Shown: in pieces, positions 47,320 through 58,365 of the stretch | How positions within the stretch are numbered: the first letter of the stretch is position 1 | Layout of the letters: each line of letters begins with the position of its first letter | Assembly: GCA_948567375.1 (NCBI GenBank) | Contig: OX419755.1 | Location: 53,152,291 to 53,216,290 of the forward strand | From: Lunularia cruciata | Taxonomy: Eukaryota > Streptophyta > Marchantiopsida > Lunulariales > Lunulariaceae | Length of the DNA stretch: 64,000 nucleotides | Direction: 5' to 3' | Program-made: the position numbers and the translations under genes | The notes under the pieces: generated by a model | Database searches by the model: none | Told to the model about the DNA's origin: nothing | The model's input: only the letters and a program-made list of their open reading frames with translations

Positions 47320-48245
47320 ACATGTCAATACCACAAAAACATGTTGGTCTTATCCACGTAAAGCAAGTAAACATGTTAGTCTTATCCATGATACTAACAT
47401 AACTTTATTTATACATAAACATATTAAAGCATTTGAGGATTAAATAAATATATAACTCAAGGCATAAATGTTTCCATTGATATACCTAAAACATTCATAT
47501 CCTTTAATTTAAATATATAAACTAAATATTAAATGTTGAGGAATACATAAACATACAAATATAGTCTCAAACCTAGGTTATCTAAATACAAAACTTGGAG
47601 GAATACATGAACATATAAATATAATCTCAATATTAACAACAATAAAATAAAATAGAGAAAAGAGGGTTTCTTAATATTAACATCATATTATCAATAATAT
47701 CATAAGTTGGATGGGTGGTTTGCATGGCACACAAAAGCCGTGCAGGCTAAAAAACTAATCAATTTTAAAGCACTCTAATTATGCATTGTGTAAACTAGGT
47801 TTGCATTGTTTTATGTGATTAGGATTTGTGTGGCGTGTAGCTTGCATGATGGGGTAGGTTTTTTACTTTCAAATTTCAATAGGGTTTTGATAAAAAAAAT
47901 TGCAAACTCAAATGTCACTAAGAACAATTCAAAATAATAAACAGTGAGTTACTTACATGGGGTTTGGGATACTTGATCCCAATGGCAATATTTTGTCCAA
48001 TGGCATCTAAGTTGAGTTTTTGGATCCTCTCTAATGTAGCTTAGATTTGCAATTTGTCCAACTAACACCACTTTATGCAGGCATGTAATCCATAATAATA
48101 TGAAACTTGATTAACCAAGGCACTTCTAAGTTTCCCTTGTATATTATATTTCAAGCGTTATGTCATACATTTCCATTGGCATTTGGTTTGAATCAAATCT
48201 GCCTCTTTTGGTTTCAGATTTTGGCTCTTCAAATTATGACCTTTT
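47320..48245. other. No recognisable gene
   Basis: AT-rich sequence. Two similar phrases near 47335-47390 (acatgttggtcttatcca / acatgttagtcttatcca) form a short tandem duplication. No coding motif. Confidence 0.4.
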
Positions 48246-48249
48246 TAAA

Positions 48250-48620
48250 TTCCATTCCTCTTCTACTATGTGTGTTTGCTCCCTTCTTTAGTTCCCTCTC
48301 ATCCTCTCTTCTTATTTTCCAAAATTGAAATATCATTCAATGCTCTATCTTCCTTCCTTTCTTCTTGTTTCCTTCTTGTTTCCCTACACTTTCTCCCAAA
48401 AGCTCTTATGTTCTTTTACTCTATCTTTGTTCCCTTTTTCCGTTTCTCTCTTGCCCTCTCTTCATATGTTTGAAATCAAAGATCTTTCATTCCATACTCT
48501 ATATTCCTTCCTTCTTCATATTTCCCTCTTGTTTCCCTTCCTATTTCCCTCTCCCAAAAGCTCCTACTCTATAATACTTCTAAATTTCCTGTTTCTCTCT
48601 TGTCCTATTTTTTAATTCAA
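48250..48620 (-). repeat. Polypyrimidine tract (purine-rich on minus)
   Basis: C/T-rich on the plus strand with recurrent ttcccttc, tttccctctcttg and ctcccaaaagctc phrases. Unit-like repeats of about 100 bp contain 'aaaagctc...ctctttgttccc' or similar. It lies downstream of the minus-strand PIF/Harbinger relic at 49410-50490. Overlapping open frames here are low-complexity by-products. Confidence 0.65.
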
Positions 48621-48810
48621 AATCCTTTGATATTCTTGCTGTACATCTCCAATACAAATCCAAATTGAGACATCCCCAATAGAATCACAAAGCAACCTTT
48701 GGTAGAATTTAGAAAACAAATTTACACAAATCTCATTTAGAAGCTCCAAGAAGTGTAGAAAATATTCATATTTTTGCTCATATTCAATATAGATTCCTTC
48801 TATCACTCTT

Positions 48811-48940
48811 TTCAACCAATTGACAATAACTATAGAGATGCATTAACTTCCCTTCTTGACCATTCAACCACTAATGATAGAGCTGTAATAGCTTCCCTTC
48901 AACCACTTGATAGTGACAATAGAGTTGCTTTAGCTTCCCA
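48811..48940 (+). repeat. Irregular minisatellite with TTCAACCA starts
   Basis: Three imperfect units start at 48811, 48863 and 48898, each TTCAACCA...GATAGAG/TATAGAG...TTCCC. It lies between the transposase relic (49410-50490, minus) and the polypyrimidine tract. Confidence 0.55.
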
Positions 48941-49409
48941 TACTCATGCATGTCATGCAACCTTTCTCAAACCTCTAAGAACTTAGGCATTCTTCTTGTA
49001 TAATCATGCATTCCATGCAATAGTTCTTAAGTCTTTGATAACCTAAGCATCTTCGTACTCACTCATCCTATGCAAACATAACAATTGAAGTTTAACCAAG
49101 CCAAGTATATCAAACATATACTACTAATGTAAAACATGATTTATTATGAAATGTATTAGAATGTTATTGTTCGGCACTCAAAAAGGTCAAATAATTTTGC
49201 ATCACATGAGTTCTTGTTTCTTCTTTGTTTTGAAGATGAACCATAGATGTGGCTTGGTCCACTGCATGCTCTACTTCATTTTCTATATCTAATTCATTAT
49301 AGTCTTCATCTACTTGATTTTTGGTCTAGTTGATAAAAATTATAAAGAATAATATACATTGTTATCTATTTTAAAATATCCACATTTCTACTAGGATCAT
49401 TCAATTCAA

Positions 49410-50490
49410 CTCTTGTTTATTTTAGCAAATGCCAACAAGCTCTCAAAACTATGATAAAATGCTCATTGAAAATCCTTGCCCAAGCATGACATGTATTGAA
49501 ATCAGCCTTGTTTGGTATTCTAGCTTCTCTAAAAGAAATGACTAAATGCCTCATCAGACTATAATCGTGAACCCCTAACAAGAACTGATGCTTCCCAAGA
49601 AAACTACACTCACCTCTTGTATTCAAATCTGACCATACAAGTGATAGTTTTAAACATGCCATATCATGGCAAGATCTAAGCATTCTTGCACTTCACATAT
49701 AATTATCAATCAATATTTCTTTACAACATGCAATCAATAAATACTCCTTCACAACACAAAAAAACAATTCTTACCTCTATGAAAATGGATGATCATTCTC
49801 TAATCATCGCACATCACTTTGTCATTAATAGAATAAAATCCTCCATTAAATATGTCTCTATGTCAATGGTGTATCTTTGCAAGAGTCAAGATAGAGTCTC
49901 ATACACTAAACAAACACATCTAAGAAATCCTTTTCTAAGCAAAAACATAAGATATCCTTGATCTTTCTTCCTTATCAGCCCACTTCACCTCCTTGCCCAA
50001 GATAGAAATGATGGTTATCATTACGGGTTTTGTACATCAAACAACCAATCCGGCACTAATTCCCCATAGGTTTAAGCCTCTTGCCACACTTACCCCCTTT
50101 TTATGATGCTCAAACCAATCAAGAGCAAGTGCAACTTGCATCTAAATAGCAGATTGTGTTCTATGGGGTGAATTTCTAAATATCCTATCTTGATCTTTTA
50201 TTGCATCTACCAAAGCTTAGAAAGAAAACAAATCCATCCTAATAAGGTGTCTAAAAGCAATGGAATCTGATTCATGGAAAAAATTAAGAACAAACTCATT
50301 GGTTGGGGTACATTTTATTCTCTCCTACAAATTTCAAGATTATAATGCATAATTCTACCACCTTGTAGTACCCATTGAATCTTCATTATCAAAGCTCCAA
50401 TCATCATTTTAATCCATTGACTCTTCAAGAAAATCACTCTCAATTTCCTCCCTCGAGAGAAGAGTATATTTGCTAGTGCAAGGCATCTTG
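49410..50490 (-). pseudogene. Decayed PIF/Harbinger transposase, copy 2
   Basis: The minus-strand frame 49417-49683 contains LGVHDYSLMRHLVISFREA and ARIFNEHFIIVLRACWHLLK, the C-terminal DDE region of HARBI1-like nucleases. The Glu is readable. The usual GD.GY reads GVHDY, so the second Asp is lost or displaced. Upstream on the minus strand, IKDQDRIFRNSPHRTQSAI-like and MQVALALDWFEHH-like segments (about 50200-50100) align with the copy at 51980-52140. A plausible start lies near 50487 (MPCTSKYTLLSREE). Several frameshifts make it inactive. Confidence 0.7.
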
Positions 50491-50535
50491 TCATAGAACC
50501 AACTAAATCCCAACTAAATCAAGAGTAGAGTAGAT

Positions 50536-51120
50536 GTTAGATGGAGCAAGTATGTATATAATTTTTGGTTTAATCATTTTTTTTAATTTGTAAATTTGAG
50601 ATTATGTTAGAAGTAGAAAATATGTAAATCATCTTTTGGTTTATTCATTCATATTATAGTTATTCATTTGTGAATGTGATAGTTTGTTAGATGAAGCAAG
50701 TATGTATGTAATTTTTGGTTCATTCATTCAAAATTTACTTATCTATTTGTAGATGTGATATTTTGTTAGATGGAGTACAAATGTATATAATCCTTTGGTT
50801 TATTCAGTCACATTTATCAATGTGATATTATTTTAGATAGAGCAAGTCTATATATGCTAATTTTATCTTTTTAAGATAGATTATTATTACATATTATGTT
50901 ATTTGGAATTTTGTTTTTGTGAAAATACTCAAAACTATATATTTTACTGCAAAAGAATACTTATACATCCTATAAAATATTAATGATAAAGTATATTCTA
51001 TATATAGGATATTTTTATGATAATAGTCAAAATTATGTATTTTACATCAAGAGAAGATTGATACACCTTATAAAAGATTAATGATAAAGTATATTTTATA
51101 TAATAAGATATTTTCATGTT
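50536..51120 (+). repeat. AT-rich tandem repeats between two PIF/Harbinger relics
   Basis: Five imperfect units start with GTTAGATGGAGCAAGTATG-like sequence at about 50536, 50606, 50696, 50765 and 50833 (spacing about 68-90 bp). Next, two copies of a unit of about 97 bp with taatgataaagtatatt lie at about 50937 and 51034. It sits 5' of copy 2 (minus) and 5' of copy 3 (plus). Confidence 0.65.
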
Positions 51121-51129
51121 TCCATAGTG

Positions 51130-51770
51130 GATACATAAGGTTTCAATTATAGATATATGGGTGTATAAAATATTAGGGTTTGGATTTACAACAATTTGAA
51201 AAAATTAGGTGTTCCAAGAAGGGGCTTCCATAAAGATATGTAAACCTTATTTACAAGAGGTCCATAAATCCTTTATGGAGTGTTGGTGAGGGGTACTCAA
51301 ATAGGTTAACAAGGGATGGTCCATATGTGTGAAACCTTATGAGATTTGAAAAGGTACAGTATGTAAAATGTATGGTCCATGTGACTTTCCATAAATATTA
51401 ATTAGTGCTAATGAATGTGATTTCAAAAGATGATAAGACACTTAGGACCTAGCAAGGCAATAGATGACATGGAACCATTTTCTCATTAGGAGATATGGAT
51501 TAGAATTAGAGTGAAAATCACCAAACCATCAGAATTTGATGCCAATTTCATAGTTCAAATAAAAGTTTTGATAGTTCTTTGAGTTTAATGGAAGTCTATA
51601 GATGGAATTGGGAAGATAAGGATGGATGAGAAGAATCCATCCTTCTCATCTATCCCTTGTTTGATCAAGGATGGTTGATAAGAAAGTTTAGGGTATGAAA
51701 TTTAATAGCCTCATGATCCAATGCCTCAAATAAGCACAATTGCTTTAGATGGATATAAAGAGATGGGTAT
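51130..51770. other. No recognisable gene
   Basis: AT-rich leader-like sequence before the plus-strand PIF/Harbinger relic. There is no supported frame. A pair 'gaagaatccatccttctc' near 51635-51650 forms a small inverted repeat. Confidence 0.4.
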
Positions 51771-51779
51771 GCTTAACAA

Positions 51780-53150
51780 TCTAACCTTCACAAGAAGAGG
51801 AGAGTTTTGAGTGGACCAATCATGCATGGGGAGATTCTTGGGAGTTAGGTTTAGGAGATTGGACAGATGAAGAAGAAACTGGTGACATATACTACCTTAT
51901 AAAATGGTGGGAATTTATTCATGGGTTTATGTATCTAAAGGAAAAGAGTGTAAGCTCTTGTATTTTTGAGTTTGTGATAAAGTTTTTTGGAGTGATCTAT
52001 CCTTATACATTAAAAAAATTAGTAAGGATGGATATGGATTTTTGTAGTGCTTTAGAAGAGGTGCTTAAAGAAAATGATGTTTCTAGAAGGAGATATGGAA
52101 GAATGCAAACTCTCATATAGCTTCAAGTGGCATTAACATTGGATAGATTTGTGTATAAAAAATGATGCTTCACTAGCCATATGAATAAATTATGGGGATT
52201 TAGTGATTGATAAACTACAAAATTTGCATATATAGTAATCATTGCCTTTGCATTTTAGGGAACCAAGTGTAATGGCATAAGTGGGAAGAAAGTGGTAGAT
52301 CTTCTTCAATGCTTGCACTAGAAGGATTTTGAAGGATGTGTAGGGTTAGTAGATTTTACTTGTGTCCTTTAATTTAGAGCTCCATGATAGATGAGGAAAT
52401 ATATTTTAATAAAAAAGGCTTGTACTCCATCAATACCCATGTGATATTTGATGATAAGTGCCAAATTATATATTTTTCTAAAGGTAGATGTCATAGTGTA
52501 GTGAAATTTTGAAGTTGAATTCCCATGTTTTTGTCCTTGCCTATATTTGTGATTGTGCCCATAATTGATAATGCCTTTAATTAACTCTAATTGTGCCTAT
52601 AATTGAGAGTGTATATAATTGATTGACTTTGTGTATTTCCAAGTATGTTAGGCTCCTACCACAACATGACACGTCTAAAGAGATTAGAGCTTTGGCCAAA
52701 ACTAAACACAAGTGGAGCATGCTATGCTTTCAAATGTCATCAATGTCTTCTGGAGGATTTTGGTTATGTGCCTATGAACCATCTAGTTCCATCTTTTAAA
52801 CAAGCACATACCTAAGATACAAAATATTTTAACCTATATGTAAAATGTGCTCATGTGCTAAATGAACTTTGTATTGGTATTCATAAATGTCAATTCCACT
52901 TTCCTAAATTAAGAGTGTAGTTAAGTAACAAAGGTAGAAATTCTCATCTTTTACAATGGATTGAGACATGTATCATTTTGCATTATTTCTTGATTAATAT
53001 AAGCAATATGTAGTAGAAGATGAGGACTTTGGAGAGGAGTATGTCAACTTTGGGCATGAGTTCATTGAAGCTATCAGTAGAAATAATCAACAATATAAAG
53101 AGGAGACCATAACTCCTATGGTAGAAAGTTGAGTTTCACACAATCACTAG
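51780..53150 (+). pseudogene. Decayed PIF/Harbinger transposase, copy 3
   Basis: The frame 51929-52120 holds KKLVRMDMDFCSALEEVLKE, aligning with copy 2. It is followed by LQVALTLDRFVYKK. GCVGLVDFTCVL near 52340-52375 is the first Asp region (DGT is usual). EDFGYVPMNHLVPSFKQAH near 52757-52813 is the second. HVLNELCIGIHKCQFHF near 52853-52903 is the Glu region. A segment near 53010-53130 (EEYVNFGHEFIEAISRNNQQ) fits the usual acidic C-terminal tail. Frameshifts and stops are present; it is inactive. The terminal repeats and 3 bp target duplication were not found. Confidence 0.72.
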
Positions 53151-53279
53151 CCTAGTGGATTTTTGTACAAATATTAAAATAAGAAAGGAGTTCAATGATT
53201 TTGTGTACACGATCTCCCTATTTTCATAAATTTGTTGAATTGGATTGGTTTTCTTGAGTTAATGATATATGTCTTATTT

Positions 53280-53395
53280 TAATATTGGGCTTGCTCACTT
53301 TATTGATAGGATTGCTCACATTAAAGATGGGTTTTCTCACATTAGAGATGGGCTTGCTCATACTAAGATGGGTCTTCTCGGGTAGGAACGGGTGG
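53280..53395 (+). repeat. Minisatellite, five units of about 21 bp
   Basis: Units of the type GGGCTTGCTCACATTAAAGAT repeat five times, the last being partial. It is the most regular of the TTGCTCA arrays in the window. It stands 130 bp after the end of PIF/Harbinger copy 3. Confidence 0.8.
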
Positions 53396-53503
53396 GAGTG
53401 TAGATTCTACAATTTCTAGTGAGTAGTTATATCCATCAAAAGGAAATTCCAATTGTTTGTACATTTTTTATTAAATCTAAGATGAGCAGTGCATATAGGT
53501 GAG

Positions 53504-53523
53504 ATTATATATATATATATATA
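53504..53523. repeat. (TA)n microsatellite
   Basis: About ten TA dinucleotides between gagat and atcac. Confidence 0.85.
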
Positions 53524-53559
53524 ATCACTTGACAATTTTTAAATATTTTTCTTGGATGT

Positions 53560-54053
53560 TTGAAGAGTTGCAACTCAACAGAGCAATAGTTGCAACTAAA
53601 AAGAAATTTTGAGTATAAAGAGCAATTTTGAATCAAGAAAGAAGAGTACACGCAAAGTGTAGAGAATTCAAAATTCTTGAGGTGAAGGATACAAAGATAC
53701 TCATAGAGGCTTTAGAAGGTGACTCAAGAGAAAGGAAGGAAAGAAATCAAGATAGGACTTATTGAGAGTCCATAGAATTTTGCAATGAGCTATAGAGGAA
53801 ACTTGATTAAAGTTGAAATGAGAAATTGCATATACTATATAAACTGTGGTATTCAAATGAGAGACGGTTTAAAAGAACTCAAGAAATTTGTAGAGCTCTA
53901 GAGGAAGGAAACTTGATAGGGTTGAAAACATTGAGAGAGAAGGAAGAAGGGAACTTGAGAAATTCTGTAGAGCTCTAGATGAAACATGACATGTTTAAGA
54001 CATTGAGAGAGAGATAGAAGAGGAAACTTGAGAATTTCATAAGAGAGAGAGAA
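53560..54053 (+). repeat. Purine-rich tandem array, left part
   Basis: Imperfect units of roughly 85-100 bp share gaaacttgagaaattttgtagagctctagaggaaac followed by ttgaagacattgagagagagg. They are clearest from 53790 onward. The array is interrupted by the LTR at 54054 and resumes at 54802. Confidence 0.75.
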
Positions 54054-54801
54054 TGTAATCTTCCAAGGATAAGAGACTTGAAGAGAAACACACAAGAAGA
54101 AACATAAGCTTCACACTCAATCCTTTGATGCACAAAAGGAGCACCTTGATTGTATTATATAGCAAAGGTGACTTCCCTAAAGGAAGCTCTACCCTTGGAT
54201 CGGATACATGGATTGGTGACATGTTAGTGAGCTCCACCCTTAGATTAGTTGCATGTATGGATGAAATGTTGGTTTTGATCCTATTTGGTTGGCCAAACCA
54301 TCTTTGACTAGAGAGAATATATAGGGAATCTTCTTGTAGAATCTCCAAATTGTGTGGGTGAGGTAGCATTGGAAAAGATCTCAATTAGAAAAACTTGGGG
54401 GATTGAAAGATTAGCTTCTCATTTGATTGGGGAGGATTTTCATATTTTTGAGGCCTAATTCATTTGTTTAGGCATAAAAAATTGACTCTAAAGTTTAGGC
54501 TATTCTTGACTCTTGCTCTAATAGTATAAGTTCTCTCTTTGTGATATATCTATCTGATCTACTTATTCCACTATGTATAAAATCCTTCCATATGTTACCA
54601 ATCCAATTTTAACCGCTTGATTATATGTCTAGCTATTGGTGTTATGTTTTCAAGTTGTTTTTGGCTTGTGCTTTATTAGTAGAAGTGCTCTTTCTATGAC
54701 ATCTTTATCTGATTTACCTAGCCCATCATACCTAACATCTTTCTAGATGTTACCAAGTCAATTTTCACCTCTAGATAATATATATAGTTATTGGTATTAT
54801 T
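54054..54801 (-). repeat. Lone family A LTR inside the purine-rich array
   Basis: On the plus strand it starts TGTAATCTTCC and ends near GGTATTATT, 748 bp, with the internal duplication of about 150 bp (about 54480-54640 and 54640-54790). The array continues on both sides. The flanks do not show a clear 5 bp duplication. The overlapping frames 54037-54384 and 54125-54307 are LTR sequence, not genes. Confidence 0.82.
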
Positions 54802-55150
54802 GAAACAACTATAGAGAGAAAGGGGGAGAAATTTGACAAATTTTGCAAGAGCACTAGAGAGAACATGACAAGGTTTCAAGACATTGAGAGAGGAAGGAGA
54901 AAAAACTTCTAAAATTTCATGAGCTTTAGAGGAAACATGATAAAGAAGAGGGAAGAATTCTCAAGAGGTAGAAGAAGAAACTTGAGGTTTTTTGCAAAGC
55001 TCTAAAGTAACCATAATAGGGTTGAATTATTGGAAGAGAGGAGTAGAAACTTGAGAAATTGTGTAGAGCTCGAGGAATAGTGGTAGGGTTGAAGACATTG
55101 AGAGAGAGGATAAAGTGAAGAGAGAAACTCCAAAACCTCCAAAAATATTC
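54802..55150 (+). repeat. Purine-rich tandem array, right part
   Basis: Continuation of the array at 53560-54053, with units such as gacattgagagaggaag, ttgcaaagctctaaag and gttgaagacattgagagag. About four imperfect units. Confidence 0.75.
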
Positions 55151-55159
55151 CAAATTGCA

Positions 55160-56735
55160 TTGAATTTCATAATCAATTGGTAGTTTGTCATTTCTATAAG
55201 TTAGAAGTTAAATTAACTTGTATTAATGTTTAGTTTACTATGCATTTCCTTAAGCAACAGCACGAGTATAAACATAGAGAAAGCTAATCCTAAATTTAAT
55301 AATTCAGTAATAATAAAATGATTTTTTTCTTTTCTCTTCCATGGTGTTGAATTGAAGTTAGAACATAAACAAAATCTTAGATTATTTTTTCTTTGTACAA
55401 TTAAATATGTTAATCTATAATATAATAATTTTAAGCAAAGTAGAGTTAGTATGCATCAGTGCACTCTTAGCATTGAGATTATATTGTAGACTATATTAAC
55501 ATCTAAACAATAAAGTGATAACTCTACTTAGTAATAAATTATATGTTGAGTTTAACCATGTAATACATCATATGTTTACTTATTGGATATGTGTTTATTA
55601 TTGAATTGTATCAAGTTTCCTAATTTCTATAATACTAGCTAATAATGGATTTAGAATTTAAATCTACACAAATCTATCTAATAATCACACAATTAGCTTA
55701 TGCAATGAATTAAATTTGATTTACATGCAATTATGTCTAATATGTACAGTTAATTTACAATTTATACAGAATAAAATAGATAAGATATTATTATATTTCC
55801 ATTCCAAGATTATGTATTTATTTAATTACATAATTTCCAACTATTAAAAGGATTGGTTATTAGTATGATTCATATCAGTTATAAAATTTTAGATTTTACA
55901 TATTACAATTTTAATCAAGAGAATCATACAAAGATTGGTATTATAAGTAAAAATTTAATGGAAATTTTACTTTTTTGAATTTCATTAAAATAAAAATTTA
56001 CCATATTAGAAAATATAATTATTTAATTTATGTTTGATTTTATGTGAACCATACTATATTAATAAATGTTGTTATTTGTATTGTTATAATGAGACTGGTA
56101 TGTGAGGTGTTAGAAGTTTATCAAAGAAAAGATTACACTGTATACATTTAGGGCATCGGTACCTCACCATCCTCCGTATTATCCATCATACAAATTGCAC
56201 AATTTGTACATCGGGTACTACTAAAGTGTGTCTAAGTGATAAATACATCAGCAATTGCCTATGCATTTTGGAAGATAGACAATAGCTCCATAATCCATTA
56301 CATTCATTACTTAGACCCATATCTCACAACTTGTACATTAAGTACTACTAAAATGTGTGTCTAATTAATAAAATATATTAGGATATCTTAGATGTAAAAG
56401 GGCAGATTGTTCATATCGACTCTATTAGGTTTAGCACCATTTCAACTATTTTGTCTCACCCTTGTATGGCTTGATGGGGTCTTTCCAATTACACTAATTT
56501 GTTTAGATTCATCAAAAATTGAAGTGTATTTTCATTAAGTAGTAGGTCACAACTCCATAGTCCATTGTGTTCACTAATTAGACCCATACCACACAACTTG
56601 TGCATAAGGTGTTATTAAAGTGTACGTGTTTAATTGATCAAATACATTGTTATTCGCCACTACATTTTATTGTTATTATCATTATTATAAGGAGTTGTCA
56701 TATTAATATTATTATAGGGTGAGTGATCATTATTT
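55160..56735. other. Very AT-rich, no recognisable gene
   Basis: No frame longer than chance and no repeat partner in this window. Two similar stretches near 56205-56360 and 56570-56650 share acttgtacatt(g/a)ggtactactaaagtgtg and ccatagtcca-type phrases, suggesting an old local duplication. Confidence 0.45.
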
Positions 56736-56740
56736 TCCAT

Positions 56741-56742
56741 TA

Positions 56743-56788
<46 letters not shown>

Positions 56789-56797
56789 AATAATAAT
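56741..56797. repeat. (TTA)n microsatellite
   Basis: About 18 TTA/ATT units, ending in a short inverted run of ATA units. Confidence 0.9.
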
Positions 56798-56989
56798 TTC
56801 ACATGGAGAGTGAGCTACAAATACTGATTCCATACATTTATTATCATATTAACCATATTATTGCATGTCTGAAATTTCAGAGGAGTTACGTAATACATTA
56901 CAAATCCTTACAAATACCATAATGCATATACAATAGTGATTATTATTATTACAAAACTCCTTTAAATTTGTGCACATTTTTCATTATAC

Positions 56990-57480
56990 TGCATCTTTTT
57001 CAGAATTGCAACCCTGCTAAGTATATTGTAGATCTTGAGTTGTTTTGTCTACTATGGTGTTCCTTGATGGTGATTAAGCAGATTTCCATGTGCTCAAGAA
57101 GACGAACACCCTCCGTTACAACTTATCCAGATGAACTAACAGATGCATCGTCAACTAACGTACAAGCTGGAATACAAATCATTTCTTATAAGATGAGACG
57201 GGGCTAACATCCCTTATTATTTGATTAGTTCACCATCAGACCGAATATCAAAGATACATGCTTGCTCGCTCTCTATGTCGTGACAATGACAAACACTATG
57301 GATTAACTGCAAAGCGCAATTTTCCAGTACTTCTTTACTGTAGAGAATGTTATTTAATGCATAATAGGGGGTCTATCATCACATCTGGGTTTATGGAAGC
57401 CTGTAATATCCGTAACCGTTTTTACGAATCCCATACAGAAATATATGGGTAGCGCGCGGGAGCAGATGCGCTTGTATGAG
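56990..57480 (+). other. GC-richer segment of unknown origin
   Basis: Composition departs from the AT-rich flanks, ending with gcgcgcgggagcagatgcgc near 57453. The frame 56968-57207 follows a pyrimidine-AG (tttttcag at 56996-57003) that could be an old splice acceptor. The frame 57258-57452 includes SLCRDNDKHYGLTAKRNF. I recognise no family. It may be an exon remnant or a fragment of a mobile element. Confidence 0.3.
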
Positions 57481-57524
57481 AAAAAGTCCGTTGCCGTATA
57501 AAAATCCAAGAGAAATAAAAACCG

Positions 57525-57546
57525 TGACCTGTAGCTTTTTACAGGT
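57525..57546. repeat. Small inverted repeat ACCTGTA...TACAGGT
   Basis: Seven-base arms with a loop of about six bases, within a stretch rich in acggt/accgt words. Confidence 0.45.
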
Positions 57547-57748
57547 TACGGGGTAACCGGTAGTATTGTATAATCAAAATTTGGAACATCTATAGTACAA
57601 TTTCGAGGTATTTTTCTCCAACCCTAAAAGTGATGGGACGTCTCATTGTTCTAATACAATCCTCTCCATGGAAACCTTATTTTATGGATTTCACAAAAAG
57701 GTCCATAAATATCCCTCAATTTGAAATATTGGACCCCCTGATATTAGG

Positions 57749-58005
57749 GATACATTGGGGGGTTTCAAAAATAGTTTTACAAAGCTCATTATATTTTCAT
57801 ATAGATTGTTATGAAGCTATGACTAAATTGGTACGGGTGCGGGCAAGAGGAAGAAAGAGTACTACTATGGAGTTCTTGCCAAGTTCCTTATTATTAGCGC
57901 ACTCCATAAGAAGTGGTTCGTTGAAAATAAGGGATACGTAGTTTTCTGTTGTCATACCATAGTGCATTAATTACATATTAAGGTTAATAAAGTGCCTCAT
58001 TTAGG
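57749..58005 (+). repeat. Dispersed repeat Y, copy 2
   Basis: Matches 29000-29258 in the same orientation, with moderate divergence. Noncoding. Confidence 0.65.
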
Positions 58006-58136
58006 TTAGGATGAATGTGGCAGCCACCAAACAGGGTGATGGTGTGATGTATGAGAACACCAATGATTGAGAAAATTGACTGCCAAGTTGGGAGATTTAT
58101 GTGCGAGATAACAAGAACGTGAATATTGACTACAGA

Positions 58137-58254
58137 GTGGGCAGATTTGAGAGCACGTTGTGTGAAGGTTGGAAGGAGGAGTGCATTTCTTTGGAGTGGG
58201 AAGATTTGAGTACATGTTGTGTGAAGGTTGGAAGGAGGTGTGAATTTTTTTGAA
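58137..58254 (+). repeat. Two-copy tandem repeat, 59 bp unit
   Basis: Units at 58137-58195 and 58196-58254, each starting GTGGG(C/A)AGATTTGAG and containing TTGTGTGAAGGTTGGAAGGA. The minus-strand frame 58006-58260 is a by-product. Confidence 0.85.
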
Positions 58255-58365
58255 GCACACTATCCAACATCCTCAATTTCATTATTTAAAAATTTCCTTG
58301 TTCTAATAATAGTTACAAAATGAAATTGTTGATCTTGTTCTCTTGTTTCGTGTGCATAGAATAGA

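Noticed and set aside
54037-54384. Minus-strand frame of 115 residues
   Set aside because: It lies in a family A LTR; homologous LTR positions give similar short frames (for example 5543-5803 and 58680-58934).
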